NCBI GenBank assembly: GCA_963971425.1
Contig: OZ020517.1
Span: 12,092,501-12,156,500, forward strand
Source of the DNA: Bryoerythrophyllum caledonicum
Lineage: Eukaryota > Streptophyta > Bryopsida > Pottiales > Pottiaceae
Direction: 5' to 3'
Length of the DNA: 64,000 bases
A model generated the notes under the pieces. That model saw only the letters and a program-made list of their open reading frames with translations. It was not told the origin of the DNA and ran no database searches. Shown piece by piece: positions 34,038 to 44,439 of this stretch; positions within the stretch are counted from its first letter, which is position 1, and each line of letters opens with the position of its first letter. The translations under genes and the position numbers were made by a program.

Positions 34038-34073
34038 AACTGTGCAGCGCCCTCGCAAACACTAAACCAATTT

Positions 34074-35750
34074 CTAAACCTCAATTGGTGTATTGGCGTT
34101 GTCAGAAATCATAGACTTGTCCTTCGGCGTCCTGACCTCCTCCTCTTCATCACCTTCATCTGCATCGGTGTTCGACTGGTCCCCTTGTAACTGCTCTGTC
34201 AGATCTTCATTCAGCTCACCCAATACTCTTACCTGAGCTTCAAGAAGAGTGATCTGCTTCTCCTTGTCCTCCAATATCTTCTGCAATTCTGCGTGCTGAG
34301 TCGATACTGGCTCGGAATTGTTTGTCACGGGAACCAATTCCTGCGAAGAAACCGCACAGACCATAGCTCCCTCCAAAGAATTGACCTTGGTCTTCAATTC
34401 TTCGTTCTCCTTCTGCAACTGGTCCCGCAATGCCTCCCAATCTGCTTCCGATTTTCCTCTTGCAACCGCCAAATCGGTCACCTTTTGCTTCTCCTCCATC
34501 CACTTCTCCTTGAGCGCCTTGCGTTCTTCATCATTGATTAACTCCAAGGCCTTGAGAGTCTGGCGCTCCTTAGCCCATTCTGATTCCTTCTTCTTCAATG
34601 TGCTTGCCAATCTCCCACCCTTGAGAGTATCTTCCGCCACTGTCCTCTCCAATTCTCCAATTCTAACCTTATACCCCTCAATCTCTCCCATCCTTAGTTC
34701 TAACTCTCTCTTCAATCTCGATTCACTATCCAATTTGGTCACTGTCATCTGTAACTGGGTGAGCTGGGCTAAAATTACTTCCTTCAACCCTCCTGTCTGC
34801 TGCTCACTCCCTAATGGACCAATTCTCTGATACAGCTCTACCGAAACTGGGGTTGCCGTAGACGTGCTTCCCAATTGACGACCCAATAATTGCAACTGGG
34901 GACCAATCTCACGCTGTTCACTCCCTACTGCCCTACGACACTCTGCCATACCTGGTGCAGCTTCCACAGACCGAATTGGTACGGAAATTGGTTGCTTCTT
35001 CTTCTCCTTGATCGGCACCTCCACCACTTCCACGTTCTTCTTGAGCGCCTCCTGCCTCAGGCCGAACTTGATGGCTTCGCTCACATAGTTGGCGCACAGC
35101 AGCATCGTCACCTTCCCCATCTTCCTTTTCGCTTCCAGCTCCGCGTGGATCCTTGTCGCCACATACGCTGCCCAATTAAACACCATACCTTCCAACGTCG
35201 CCACCGTCGAAAGCAGCAACTTCTTCGCCATGTACGTCGAGTGTCGGTTCAGCGCCAACCTCTTCTGCACGAAGCGCATCCATTCACCCAGCTCCGGCGT
35301 AAGAGCTTCTCCTGTCTTCCATCCTTGGCCCTTCTCGAACGCCTTTTCTCCTGACTTGAAGTAACTGCCAGGTACAAAATCCGACTCCAAATCGCCAGAC
35401 ACCGGCAGCTCACCCAACGGAAGATACAACACCTTGTTAAGCACTGTCTCGTCTATACCAATAATCTTCCCCTTCACTACACTCGACCCATCCGCAAGAT
35501 CGTAATTCTTCAAGTACTCTGCTAACAAATCTACATCAATCGGTGGCAAGTTCTGCGACAACCGAATGAAACCGTGCTTGTGCGCCTCACGAAAACACTG
35601 CTGCTTCTCCTTCGACCAACAAACCTCTAACCAAATAGGCTCCATATTTGTGACAATAATACACTCTAACGGTGGCAGATCTTCCTTACGCCTCACATTG
35701 CGCTGTCTCTCCTCCCTATTGGACTGTCTCTTGCTACGCTCCATCGCCAT
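34074..35750 (-). CDS. Third ORF of the Gypsy element: coiled-coil protein of unknown function
   Basis: This 558-residue intact frame lies in sense between integrase and the 3' LTR, ending 48 bp before the LTR. It begins with a basic segment (RSKRQSNREERQRNVRRKE). Residues about 30-215 look globular (GKIIGIDETVLNKVLYLPLG, then WMRFVQKRLALNRHSTYMAK), loosely like folds seen in other plant transposon accessory proteins. Residues about 330-525 are rich in heptads of L, E, K and Q and should form a coiled coil, followed by an acidic tail (DADEGDEEEE). No signal peptide or membrane helix is seen, so although it occupies the env position of Athila-type elements it does not look like an envelope protein. 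It is open while pol is broken. Function is unknown; a structural or RNA/protein-binding role is possible. Confidence 0.75.
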   Translation of the reverse strand: MAMERSKRQSNREERQRNVRRKEDLPPLECIIVTNMEPIWLEVCWSKEKQQCFREAHKHGFIRLSQNLPPIDVDLLAEYLKNYDLADGSSVVKGKIIGIDETVLNKVLYLPLGELPVSGDLESDFVPGSYFKSGEKAFEKGQGWKTGEALTPELGEWMRFVQKRLALNRHSTYMAKKLLLSTVATLEGMVFNWAAYVATRIHAELEAKRKMGKVTMLLCANYVSEAIKFGLRQEALKKNVEVVEVPIKEKKKQPISVPIRSVEAAPGMAECRRAVGSEQREIGPQLQLLGRQLGSTSTATPVSVELYQRIGPLGSEQQTGGLKEVILAQLTQLQMTVTKLDSESRLKRELELRMGEIEGYKVRIGELERTVAEDTLKGGRLASTLKKKESEWAKERQTLKALELINDEERKALKEKWMEEKQKVTDLAVARGKSEADWEALRDQLQKENEELKTKVNSLEGAMVCAVSSQELVPVTNNSEPVSTQHAELQKILEDKEKQITLLEAQVRVLGELNEDLTEQLQGDQSNTDADEGDEEEEVRTPKDKSMISDNANTPIEV

Positions 35751-36083
35751 TACTCACAAAGACAAGTTACTCACTCAACGATTCTCTCAAACACTCCAAC
35801 ACACTACAATTCATGCAAACTCACAATGTTTACAAGAGTCCCACTTCTGGCTTCTACAATGGTCTTTCTTCTTCCCTCTCACAATACCTCATAATGAACT
35901 GACCTACTCCATTAACTTTGACAGCTTACATTACCCTAACTGTCTCTATTCCCATCATTACCACTTCTTTCACTCACCTCACACGTACTAATCCATCATC
36001 ACAACTAAACGACCTACCGCCCTTTTTAACTAAACCCGTCTCGGGTTTTTAATGTTCTATGATTATTTGAAGTCCAATTCTGA

Positions 36084-39000
36084 CTACGTATTATAAAGCC
36101 GTAACCGATTGCCATTAATACGAGTAGTAAATTTAGTGCCCGTAAAATCTTCCAATTGCACTGAACCATTGGAAAATCCTTCAATAACGCGATATGGGCC
36201 ATGCCAACGAACTTGAAATTTGCCTGGAAAATTTTTAAAACGACTATCATAAAGTAATACTAAATCATTGGGCATAAAAGACTTTGGCCGTAATTTACTA
36301 TCAAAATAATGCTTTCGCCTCTTTTAAGTAGTTTCCATTGTAAATAAAGCATTCGCACGAATTTCATCCAATTGTTCTAATTTCATTAACCGGTGTGCCA
36401 ATGATTCGGAATCCCCTAATCAATTATCAATAGCGATTCGTAAACTGGGCACTTCCAATTCTATTGGTAAAATTGCTTCTTGTCCATAAACTAATTGAAA
36501 AGGTGTAGCATTGGTAGTAATTTTAAATGCAGTACGGTACGCCCAGAGAGCAGCAAACAATTTGGTATCCCAATCTGTACCCGCTCCTGAAATTGTCTTC
36601 GTTAAAATCTTGCATGGAATACCGTTGGTCTTCTCGGTTTGTCCATTTGCTCTTGGATGATACGGAGTAGTTTTTCGATGTTTAATCTCATATTTTGCTG
36701 TTAATGCTTCAATAGTACTATTTATAAAATGAGTCCCACGATCACTAACCAATTCCTTTGGACATCCAAAACGAGTAATAATATTTTCATATAAAAATGT
36801 AGCCACCGTACTGGCATTATCAGTCTTTGTTGCAGAAGCTTCAACCCATTTTGTAACATAATCAGTGGCTACCAATATATAACGTTTTTGTCCAATCCGC
36901 GAAGCAGGTGCAATTGGGCCCACAAAATCAATACCCCATTTTTCAAACGGTGCTTGGGCAAGAATTGGTACTAATGGCATGGCTGAAGTACCGGTTGGCC
37001 GTCCAATTCTCTGACATGGATCACAGCGTCTTACAAATTGGTGCGCATCCGCGAATAATGTTGGCCACCAATAGCCAGCCTGTAAAGCCTTCCGTGCAGT
37101 ACTGTCTCCAGCAAAATGCCCACCACAGCTATCTAAGTGACAGCCTTCCAATATAGTACAAACTTCATGTTGATAAATACAACGGCGTAAAATTCCATCC
37201 TTTCCTTGCTTATATAAAGCTTCGCCAATCATTGTGTATGGTGCACTCTTTAAAATAAGACGGCGTTTAAGTTTCTCCGTAAAATGTGAAGGAAACGTTT
37301 GAAATGTTAAATACTGGAGCAACTCACTATATTCCTCAGAAATTACATCCATTGCAAATAATTGGGCATCAGGTAACGCATCGTCAATTGGTTCATTTCC
37401 CAATACATTGGTTAAACGAGATAAATGATCTGCATTGGCATGAGCCTTCCCAGGGCGTACATTGATAGTGAAATCAAATTCTTGTAATAACAACACCCAT
37501 CTCGCAATACGTCCACTCAACTGAGGTTTATTAATCATATACTTGAGAGCATCATGGTCCACATGAAATACAAATTTATATCCAAGCAAATAATGTTGAA
37601 ACTTTTGTACAGAATAAATCATTCCCAATGCTTCTCGTTCAGTCGTAGTGTAATTGCGTTCTGCGGCAACCAATTGACGACTAGCATAGTAAATTGGATG
37701 ATCAAATCCCCTGACATCTTTTTGGCTTAAAATAGAACCAATAGCTACACTGGACGCATCCACATAAACATGAAATGGGGTTTTCCAGCACGGTGCCACC
37801 AGAATTGGTGCACTGGCCAATTTTTGTTTTAACGTTTCGAAAGCTACTGTACATTCTTTAGTCCAAATTGGACTAGTACCATCGTTTGGAGGTTTCTTTA
37901 GAAGATTGGTTAATGGCTGGCAGATAACTGCAAATGAATGGATAAATCTCCGATAATAACTAACATGACCAACAAAACCACGGACTCCCGTTACTGTATC
38001 CGGTTGTGGTAAATTTAATATAAGCTTAACTTTATCAGGGTCCGTAGCAATACCAGCAGTTGAAACTATGTGGCCCAATAATTTACCAGAGGGTACCCCG
38101 AATTGACATTTATCCGTATTTAGAGAGATGCCATATTTTGCGCATTGTTCTAAACACTTTCCCAAACATTCCAAATGTCTTGCTCTGGTACTAAATGTAC
38201 AAAAATCATCTAAAAATATCTCCATAGAAATTCTCAAATACTCTTGAAATGCTTGTCTCATCACCCGTTGAAACGTGGCAGGTGCATTACAAAGTCCAAA
38301 TGGCATTACTTTGTACGCAAACGTTCCCCAATCCGTTGTAAAAGTAGTCTTCAATTGATCTTCTTTAGCAATTTTCACCTGATTATAACCGGAAAATCCA
38401 TCTAAAAACGAGTAACATTCATGTCCAGCTACAGCATCTAATATACTATCTGTAAACGGTAATGGAAAATAGTCCTTCTTAGTTGCCGCATTCAATTTCC
38501 GAAAGTCTTGACAAATACGAATTTTCCCGTTTTTCTTTGGAACCATAACAATTGGTGAAACCCATTCGCTATAGGGTACTGGGTATATAAATCCCACATT
38601 CAGTAACTTATCCAATTCTTCTTTAACCAATAACGAATATTTCGGATTAAGTCGGTGTTGCCTTTGACGAACTGGTACAGCATTATCTTCCAATATAATT
38701 CGGTGTTCACAGACTTCGGCTGGAATACCCTTTAAATCCGCATAAGACTAGGCAAATGCTGACTTATGCCTCATAAAATAGGAATGCCAAATTGCTTTTT
38801 CTTCACCCGTTATACCATCATAAATTCGAATATTTTTGGGATCAATCTCATTACCCAAATTCATGGATTGACACTTTGGAGTTTTAAAAACTTCTTGAAT
38901 AACCTTATGCTCGGTATCCGATTCTTTCATAAAATCAGACAAATTAGAATTTTCCAGTTCAGGTTCCATAGCACTTACTTGATGAACTTCATGGGGATTC

Positions 39001-39638
39001 ATCCATTGTACAATCATATGATCAGAATCATCATTTGCAGCTGGATCAACTAAATATTCACCCAATCCGGTGCATTGATAATTAACGGGATTACATTCTA
39101 CACTGACCGGTTTATCAATATGGATGCAATTGAAATCTTCCAGTATATCTTCTAACGATTCATCTTCACAGTCGGACGTGAATTCAAAATTAGCAACCTG
39201 TGTTTCCCCATGATATTGAACTGGATACATCTGAAGTACAATTTTATCTTTCCCGGCCCCAATTGTCAATGTGCCTCTACCCCAATCATTACGAGCTTTT
39301 GCTTGATATAACCATGGCCTCCCCAACAGAACTGGATAAGACAATATGGAACTTTGCACTCTGAATACAATGTAATCAATTTTGTAAGTAATGCCGGCAA
39401 TAACGGTATCAATTCCCCTTAGTGTACCCATAGGTTTAACTCGACTGGAATCTACCATTCGCAATACTACTGTTGTAGGTAATAATTGGTCCAAACCCAA
39501 TTCATCCATTGTATCAGCGTTCATCAAATTTACACTAGAACCACCATCAACTTGTACACCTGGAACTAACACACCGTCAATAGAAACATCAATGGTTGGA
39601 GCTCCTGGATCGGGATTCAAACTGACCTCTCTAATTCC
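36084..39638 (-). pseudogene. Gypsy pol: protease, RT, RNase H, integrase, with three in-frame stops
   Basis: One reading frame runs from 39638 to a TAG at 36086-36084 but holds TAG (38750-38748), TGA (36422-36420) and TAA (36326-36324). In order: protease (VQVDGGSSVNLM), then RT with FLDDF (the YxDD site; residues 160-163 of the 757-codon segment from 38693), RNase H (FHVYVDASSVAIG), the integrase zinc region (H..H..CDPCQ), the DDE core (GIDFVGP, VSDRGTHF, GQTEKTNG), and a C-terminal GPY module. The first stop sits where relatives have W in the FA-W-SY motif between protease and RT. The reading frame is otherwise unbroken, so the lesions are few and recent. The protein would process gag, copy RNA to DNA and integrate it. 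Confidence 0.9.
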
Positions 39639-42016
39639 TTATTACGAGATCGGCGTCGAATTAACGACGAGTTTAATGTAGTACGACAATCCGGTGCAAT
39701 TGCCAACAATTGTTTCATGGAAATTGTAGGTTGAATTGTACTTAAGTCCTTTAAAATATCATACGGTTCCAGATTGGTTGTAATACCCAATGCTCGTTTC
39801 TTCTTTCCCATTTTGGTTTCCATTATTGGTAAATTGATCTTTCTACTTGGTTCCTTAACTGGTTTCGGCGAAACCAGTAACATTGGTTCTTTCAATACAT
39901 AAGATTGGTTTGGCAACTCGGACAATATTGGTTTTTCGAGAATTGGTGATCGACCCAATATAGTAGTTGGTTTGGGATGAATATTTACCCCTGTTACTGG
40001 AATGGATTCACCATTCTGAATTGGTATTGATTGATCTTCATCTATTGGTTTCTCCAATATTGGATTGGATTCAATATTTTTCTGCTGATTCCTTGTAAGT
40101 ACGGCTTGGACGACTTCTATTCTATGCACTGGTGATTCCTGATTAGTTTTAGGGTTTTCTTCCACAATTTGTACTGTAGTTGGTACCTGCTGATCCCTGT
40201 TATTGGGATTAAATGGAGCATTACATTGGAAATATTGGTGACCAGATTGCTTACAATTTCCGCAAACTGGTGCATAATCTTCTACAAATTTTGGATTTGG
40301 GCAATCACTGGCATAATGCCCCAACTGCCGACATCGAAAACAACGAACTATCTTTCTTCGTGTACCACCTGGCATATTGGGTGTTTCAACGGGTATATAA
40401 CGACTAGGCTGATTCCATGTAGCTTTAGTAAAAGATCCTGGTTGTCCAGTCGCAACAAATGTTGTATTGTGCTGTTGATTTGGCATAGCTTGGAAATTTC
40501 CTTGTTGGTTGTTGCTACAATTTTGCATATTGGGTCCATAATTTGGGTTAAAATTTGGATTTTGAAAATTTCCACCACCCCTATTTTGTCGATTGGAACG
40601 ATTACCGTCCCAATTTCCCATATTTCCAGTTTGCACTTGATTAACATCCCATTGAGTCGGTTGAATCATTGTGTGAGCACCAAATTGCGGTTGACCATTT
40701 AAATACCAACATTTAGCGGTAGGATGTTTTCCACCGCAACACTTGCATTGTACTCCAGTTTGTCGAGGGGACGGACATTCCGTATCAAAGTGACCTTGCC
40801 CCTTACAATTATTACACCATACATTGGGTCTTGTATTGGTAGGCTTTTGCCGTTTTTCTTTTTCTTTGGCCATATTAACCGCCAATTCTTCCATTTTCTT
40901 TGTAAGATTTAATAATAACGTCTCATTCGAATTTGGTGCAGCATTTGAAATTGGTAATTCATGTGGGGGATAAGTCAATGCCGAAGCATACGGTACTACT
41001 GCTGTGGGCGGTACTGATTGCAACGGCGTTGCATTGATCACTCTTTGTAAATTGGTAGCCCCTTGAGCCGCATTCACAGCCCATGGATAACTTCCTATTA
41101 ATGTATTTCCTCTTTGTACTTGTGGATTCACCGAATTGGGAATCAACGTAGGGCCTACAGGTAACAATTGATCATAATGACATTCTTCCCAAATCTTTGC
41201 ACGTTCTAAAGATGCTCCTACGGTGGCTGGTTGAGCCTCCTTTACAAACATTTTCAATTCCTGTGGATTCAAACCATTCGTTATTATTGACAATATAAAT
41301 GACTCCGGCATTTGATTATTCGGCCATTTGCGAAGTATATCTGCAACTCTCCTATAATAAGACTGGACTGGTTCGCCTAAAAACATTCTGCTTGTCATTA
41401 AACTTTCTCGAAGACGATTTTCAAATCCAATTGGCCTAAAATGCATTAGAAAAGCGTTTTTTAAAGCTTCCCAATTTGGAAATTGACCAACTGTTTGACG
41501 ATTATACCATTCAAATGCCGTATCTTTTAACGTGGCAGGAAACCATCTCAGCCATATATCCTCAGTTCTTCCATTATTGGCTACACAAGCTGTCAAAAAT
41601 TGAGACAAATGATGATCTGGATCTGAACCTGGCCAACCACTAAATGTTGGCAATGGTGCAACACTGGTGGTGCGATCTCCTACTGCTCCCATTGCTACCG
41701 CATTCGGGACTTCAGGTGCCGCTTCAGCCATTGGTTGTATTATTGGTTTTCTTGCAATATCTACTCGAATACTTCCTCTTCCTTTACTTCTGGTTTTATT
41801 TAAACCTTCGTCTGAAGAACTATCACTTGTTTCCAATCCTTCTGGACTCTTACTACGTCCACTTCTCGAACACGAAAATGATGTCACTCTCCTAAGTTTT
41901 TCTCGTTGAGTTCTTTCCCTTAATTTTCGTAACGACTCCCTTGAGCACAATCTATCGTATCTTTCTTTAATCTGTCGATTCCTTCTTTGTAAATTGTCTT
42001 CATTATCACTACTCAT
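39617..42016 (-). CDS. Gypsy Gag polyprotein
   Basis: The 799-codon intact ORF makes the capsid and nucleocapsid. A retrotransposon-gag core is visible at about residues 120-260 (WLRWFPATLKDTAFEWYNRQ near residue 159). Four zinc knuckles follow: CNNCKGQGHFDTEC (about 400), CKCCGGKHPTAKC (about 424), CFRCRQLGHYASDC (about 560) and CGNCKQSGHQYFQC (about 584). The middle is N/Q/P-rich. The C-terminal 200 residues carry repeated SPILEKP-like phrases of unknown role. The stop (TGA) overlaps the pol frame by 22 nt in the -1 frame. The start follows a leader of about 160 nt after the primer site. Confidence 0.9.
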   Translation of the reverse strand: MSSDNEDNLQRRNRQIKERYDRLCSRESLRKLRERTQREKLRRVTSFSCSRSGRSKSPEGLETSDSSSDEGLNKTRSKGRGSIRVDIARKPIIQPMAEAAPEVPNAVAMGAVGDRTTSVAPLPTFSGWPGSDPDHHLSQFLTACVANNGRTEDIWLRWFPATLKDTAFEWYNRQTVGQFPNWEALKNAFLMHFRPIGFENRLRESLMTSRMFLGEPVQSYYRRVADILRKWPNNQMPESFILSIITNGLNPQELKMFVKEAQPATVGASLERAKIWEECHYDQLLPVGPTLIPNSVNPQVQRGNTLIGSYPWAVNAAQGATNLQRVINATPLQSVPPTAVVPYASALTYPPHELPISNAAPNSNETLLLNLTKKMEELAVNMAKEKEKRQKPTNTRPNVWCNNCKGQGHFDTECPSPRQTGVQCKCCGGKHPTAKCWYLNGQPQFGAHTMIQPTQWDVNQVQTGNMGNWDGNRSNRQNRGGGNFQNPNFNPNYGPNMQNCSNNQQGNFQAMPNQQHNTTFVATGQPGSFTKATWNQPSRYIPVETPNMPGGTRRKIVRCFRCRQLGHYASDCPNPKFVEDYAPVCGNCKQSGHQYFQCNAPFNPNNRDQQVPTTVQIVEENPKTNQESPVHRIEVVQAVLTRNQQKNIESNPILEKPIDEDQSIPIQNGESIPVTGVNIHPKPTTILGRSPILEKPILSELPNQSYVLKEPMLLVSPKPVKEPSRKINLPIMETKMGKKKRALGITTNLEPYDILKDLSTIQPTISMKQLLAIAPDCRTTLNSSLIRRRSRNKELERSV

Positions 42017-42155
42017 AATCCTTCATTTCTTCCATACATAATCTATAACACGCCACTTTATACTCCATAAAATTATAACCGAAGACCGATTCTTATAATA
42101 TATTTTTATTTATATTTTCTTTTAAACAATTCTTAACTTTTCATAATAATATCCA

Positions 42156-42173
42156 TCCCCGGCAGCGGCGCCA
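42156..42173 (-). other. Primer-binding site complementary to tRNA-Asp
   Basis: The minus strand reads TGGCGCCGCTGCCGGGGA three bases inside the 5' LTR. This matches the 3' end of plant tRNA-Asp(GUC) with CCA, with one difference. Athila/Tat elements use this tRNA. Confidence 0.85.
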
Positions 42174-42176
42174 AAA

Positions 42177-42931
42177 TGTAGTTATCGTTTTGGTTGGATT
42201 GGAAGTAAACCCAAAGCACCAAATCAATATAGGTGGATTCGTTCGCGGGGAAAGATTGTTTATATGAATGCCACTATGTTATTGTCACGATTGCTTACAC
42301 TCTTGCTTCCTAACTTCTCTTAACAATTTCTATCACTCAATCACTCTCTCTTGCATCACTCTAAACCTAACATTTCCAATTCTCTTCCTCCATGATCTCA
42401 TAATCATGTCAATTTCTCTTTTCTTCACTGTAATCACAATATAGTATACTCAATAATGCGTGATTATCTTCCCGTAATCACTTTCAACAACCAATTCTTT
42501 CACAGAGATTACAATCTCTTCACTTTCATAATTCCATTCTCTAACTTTTCTATCTTCACAATTCTCACACAATGTTCATAAACTTCATCTCCAATCACAC
42601 AATCACAGTTCTTTAACTCCAATTCCATTCATACTTAATCTTAATCACAATTCTACAAAAGAAAATAACAAAATCCAAAGAAACAAAGAGGTAGCACCAA
42701 GCTTGCCCCGGCTTACGACTATCACAGTCTGGCCTCGAATCCATCTTCCGCAAAGTCTTTATCCAAAAACTGAACCTAACTTCCAGATTCCAAACGTCAC
42801 ATTTGCTTCTTAACCAACTTTTCACGTAACTTCCCAATCTTACTACTGAACTACAAAACTAACTTGCTAACTTCCGAAACTAACCAATTCTAATCCGCAT
42901 GTGAACACAAAAACTAATTACACATTCTACA
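42177..42931 (-). repeat. Gypsy 5' LTR (right copy)
   Basis: 755 bp, TGTAGTTATCG ... TTCTACA on the plus strand, followed by GGTAG (42932-42936), the second half of the target duplication. It is the upstream LTR of the minus-strand element and would hold the promoter. Confidence 0.95.
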
Positions 42932-42936
42932 GGTAG

Positions 42937-44280
42937 CTACAAAAATCAACCCACAAACCCGAACCCTAGCCGCCACAGATCCAAATCCTAGCCGCCGCTA
43001 CTACGAACCCGAACCCTAAACTAAAAAACCCTAGCCGTCGCGTTCCCATGAGATCCTAGACGATCCCATAGAGTTCCTTAGACTAGAGGTGTGCGCGCAC
43101 ACACCCCCAACTGCTGGTGCTCCTCCATCCAACACATCCGGACGAGATTTTGGACAACAATTTCTGAAGCGTCAGCAACTGATAATTCTAAGAGATGAAC
43201 ACGCTTATGTGAGGATTATCGCGCATGAACTGGACTCGCGCGAGAAAGGAGAAGCACAGGCACTTCAGCGCGAGAAGGAATACTACCTACAGATCATCGT
43301 GCACTTGTTGTGTCGTGCATAAACTGGACTCTCGCGAGAATGGACAAGCGTAGGCACTTCAGCGCCAAAAGGAATATTGCTGCAGATCATCGTGCACTTG
43401 CTGCGAAGCTGGCTCGAGAATACTTCCTGAAGTAGGCAAAAGTCGGAGGTCGGCATAGTGCGGAGTCAACTCGGGTCAGGCGCCGAGGTCGGTGCGGCGC
43501 AAGCCTGCCATGAGGGTTTGCTGTCGCTTCACTGCAACAACAACTCTGGGATAGCCTTTGCAACATCGCACTCCACTGCAAGTCGATAGCCTCTACAACA
43601 ACGTACTCCGCAACAACGTGGAGTATTGCTGCAACAACGTGGAGTGTCGGTGCACTGCAGGTCGATAGCCTCTGCAACAACGTGGAGTATCGCTGCACCG
43701 ACCTCTTCCACTGCAGTGCCACTGCAACAACGCACTCTGGGATAGCCTACACGGAAGAGGTGGGCGGATCTCGGCGCAAGCGCAAGAGCGAGGAGAGAGA
43801 CTCGGGTCAGGTGCCAAGGAGCTCCGCACATGCTCGGACCGCAACTCCACGCTCTTTGTGCAACGACTATTGGCAGCTGAGAAGCCCGACCTCGTCGTCT
43901 TCACATATACCACGTGCGGCGCAAGCGCGGAGGTCGACGCTCTTCGTGCAACGTCTGCTGGCAGCTGAGAAGCCCGAGCTCGTCGTCTTCACAGGTACAA
44001 CGTGCGGCGCAAGCGCAGAGGTCGGCACAGGCCTGCGGTCGATGAAGGTCGGCGCAGGCGCGGAGGTCGGCGCAAAATCCCTCTCTCTCAATCCCATCTC
44101 CCAAACCCCTCTCTCCCAAACCTGTCTTTCCCAAACCCTAGCCGCCTACAACTTCCCTCCCCTCCCTCTCAACTCCCCTCTATTGTCCTCCCTCATAGCC
44201 TCCTTCACAACTACTGAAGGGGTGTGCGGGCGCACACCCCTGGTAGGACTACCCAACGGTCCAAACGATTGATACCTGCA
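42937..44280. mobile_element. GC-richer block with inverted GTGTGCGC ends (43086-44246)
   Basis: Near 43087 GAGGTGTGCGCGCACACACC and near 44217 GGGGTGTGCGGGCGCACACC are roughly inverse copies, each itself almost palindromic. GACTA occurs just outside both ends (43081-43085; 44247-44251), possibly a 5-bp duplication. Inside are a 94-bp direct repeat (GCATRAACTGGACTC at 43223 and 43317), then repeats of AACAACGTGGAGTRTCG (43600-43690) and GGTCGGCGCAAGCGC-type words. Open frames on both strands are low-complexity by-products. It could be a non-autonomous DNA element or duplicated 5'-leader DNA (CCCTAGCCGCC). Confidence 0.4.
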
Positions 44281-44439
44281 ATTCAAAACCCTAATCCAAA
44301 ACCCTAAATTGATACCCTAAGTTGATAGCTTGGTTGACAACCGGGTAGTGGTGCCCAGGAAGTCATACCCTGCTGGTGATACACTTGTTATTGATACCCA
44401 AAGTACATTGGTCCATAAATTATGTTGAGAATATCTCAA

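Larger units (their letters stand above)
33270..42931 (-). mobile_element. Full-length Ty3/Gypsy retrotransposon (Tat/Athila-like), minus strand
   Basis: The 9,662-bp element has LTRs of 756 and 755 bp, a GGTAG duplication, a tRNA-Asp primer site, gag, pro-RT-RNaseH-integrase, and an extra ORF before the 3' LTR. The integrase C-terminus ends in a W-x-GPY-type module (VRWHGPYRVIEGF) with no chromodomain. With the tRNA-Asp primer site, this favours the non-chromoviral Tat/Athila side. The LTRs differ at about three substitutions and one 1-bp indel (C/T at 33535/42442, G/C at 33801/42708, T/C plus an extra T near 33960), so insertion was recent. Three in-frame stops in pol make this copy non-autonomous as read. 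Confidence 0.95.

Noticed and set aside
34318-35364. Several plus-strand ORFs of 80-170 codons
   Set aside because: Antisense shadows of the intact 558-codon third ORF of the Gypsy element.
34074-35750. Calling the third Gypsy ORF an envelope protein
   Set aside because: No signal peptide, membrane span or cysteine pattern; the C-terminal half is a coiled coil with an acidic tail. Only the position is env-like.
40169-40702. 177-codon plus-strand ORF
   Set aside because: Antisense shadow of Gypsy gag (zinc-knuckle region); no independent start context or family.
43387-44272. Overlapping 100-196-codon ORFs in the GC-richer block
   Set aside because: Low-complexity frames on both strands from internal duplications (AACAACGTGGAG, GGTCGGCGC); no consistent coding strand.
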